Source of the DNA: a candidate division WWE3 bacterium CG_4_9_14_3_um_filter_43_9 | GTDB taxonomy: Bacteria > Patescibacteriota > CPR3 > GCA-002780085 | Direction: 5' to 3' | DNA length: 14,125 nucleotides | NCBI GenBank assembly: GCA_002791435.1 | Contig: PFXB01000044.1 | Coordinates: 4,014 to 18,138 of the forward strand | Part shown: piece after piece, positions 14,030-14,125 of the stretch | Numbering within the stretch: position 1 is the stretch's first letter | How the letters are laid out: each line of letters starts with the position of its first letter | Notes under the pieces: model-generated | Databases searched by the model: none | Seen by the model: only the letters and a program-made list of their open reading frames with translations | What the model was told of the DNA's origin: nothing | Position numbers and translations under genes: made by a program

Positions 14030-14071
14030 TTGCTTAAAAGGCTTGATTTTGTTAGAATGTTTGTGTAAAAT
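14030..14071 (+). promoter_or_regulatory. Two overlapping promoter candidates for a gene beyond the window
   Basis: Candidate 1: TTGCTT (14030-14035), 17 bp, TAGAAT (14053-14058), preceded by TGT (extended -10). Candidate 2: TTGATT (14043-14048), 17 bp, TAAAAT (14066-14071). They are offset by 13 bp on the same strand. No coding start is seen before the window ends; the ATG at 14073 runs into TAG after three codons. Confidence 0.55.
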
Positions 14072-14125
14072 ATGGAATTCGTATAGATAAACCAATTACA
14101 ATATAAGGTGTCTTCATTTCTAAAG

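Overview
The window carries core information-processing genes of a bacterium. All genes lie on the + strand and use the standard genetic code: no in-frame UGA was found, and stops are TAA four times, TAG three times and TGA once. Several traits point to a candidate-phyla (Patescibacteria/CPR) bacterium, possibly Microgenomates. These are a compact RpoB (1122 aa) and RpoC (1285 aa) without the large proteobacterial insertions, S12 of the type with an N-terminal insertion seen in Gram-positives, intergenic spaces full of short palindromic repeats, and a secreted thioredoxin-like pair with NSSG/YIDSSGNL-type repeats. The lineage is an inference from protein character, not a computed placement.

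Layout. Bases 2-1605 hold two tandem, closely related, extracytoplasmic thioredoxin-fold proteins. The first is cut by the window edge and has a cysteine-bearing repeat tail; the second is a membrane-anchored short form with its own promoter, whose spacer contains a perfect palindrome. Bases 1606-2147 (542 bp) have no credible gene. They hold a dispersed palindromic repeat, a consensus-like promoter, hairpins, one copy of a 73-bp repeat and an intrinsic-terminator-like hairpin about 55 bp before rpoB. Bases 2148-9377 are rpoB-rpoC, only 3 bp apart. A promoter overlaps the rpoC stop and leads into rpsL (S12) and rpsG (S7). Both of these are preceded, 24-28 nt before the start codon, by copies of the same imperfect hairpin repeat. 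Bases 10653-10911 hold a second copy of the 73-bp repeat. A PHP-domain phosphoesterase gene follows and overlaps fusA (EF-G) by 37 bp. The last 191 bp contain a weak terminator candidate and two overlapping promoter candidates for a gene outside the window.

How it fits together. RNA polymerase beta and beta', ribosomal proteins S12 and S7, and the translocase EF-G form a transcription/translation cluster related to the classical rpoBC and str (rpsL-rpsG-fusA-tuf) operons. Two things differ from the classical arrangement. The rplKAJL genes are not upstream of rpoB, where thioredoxin paralogs sit instead. A PHP phosphoesterase, of the type that includes the RNase AM/YciV family, is inserted between rpsG and fusA and is probably translationally coupled to fusA.

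No clearly new multi-gene system is visible. The most interesting material is non-coding: the paired hairpin repeats before rpsL and rpsG, the 73-bp repeat before rpoB and the PHP gene, and the long structured rpoB leader. The tandem Trx proteins with a cysteine-bearing repeat tail and the PHP-fusA coupling are also worth a second look.
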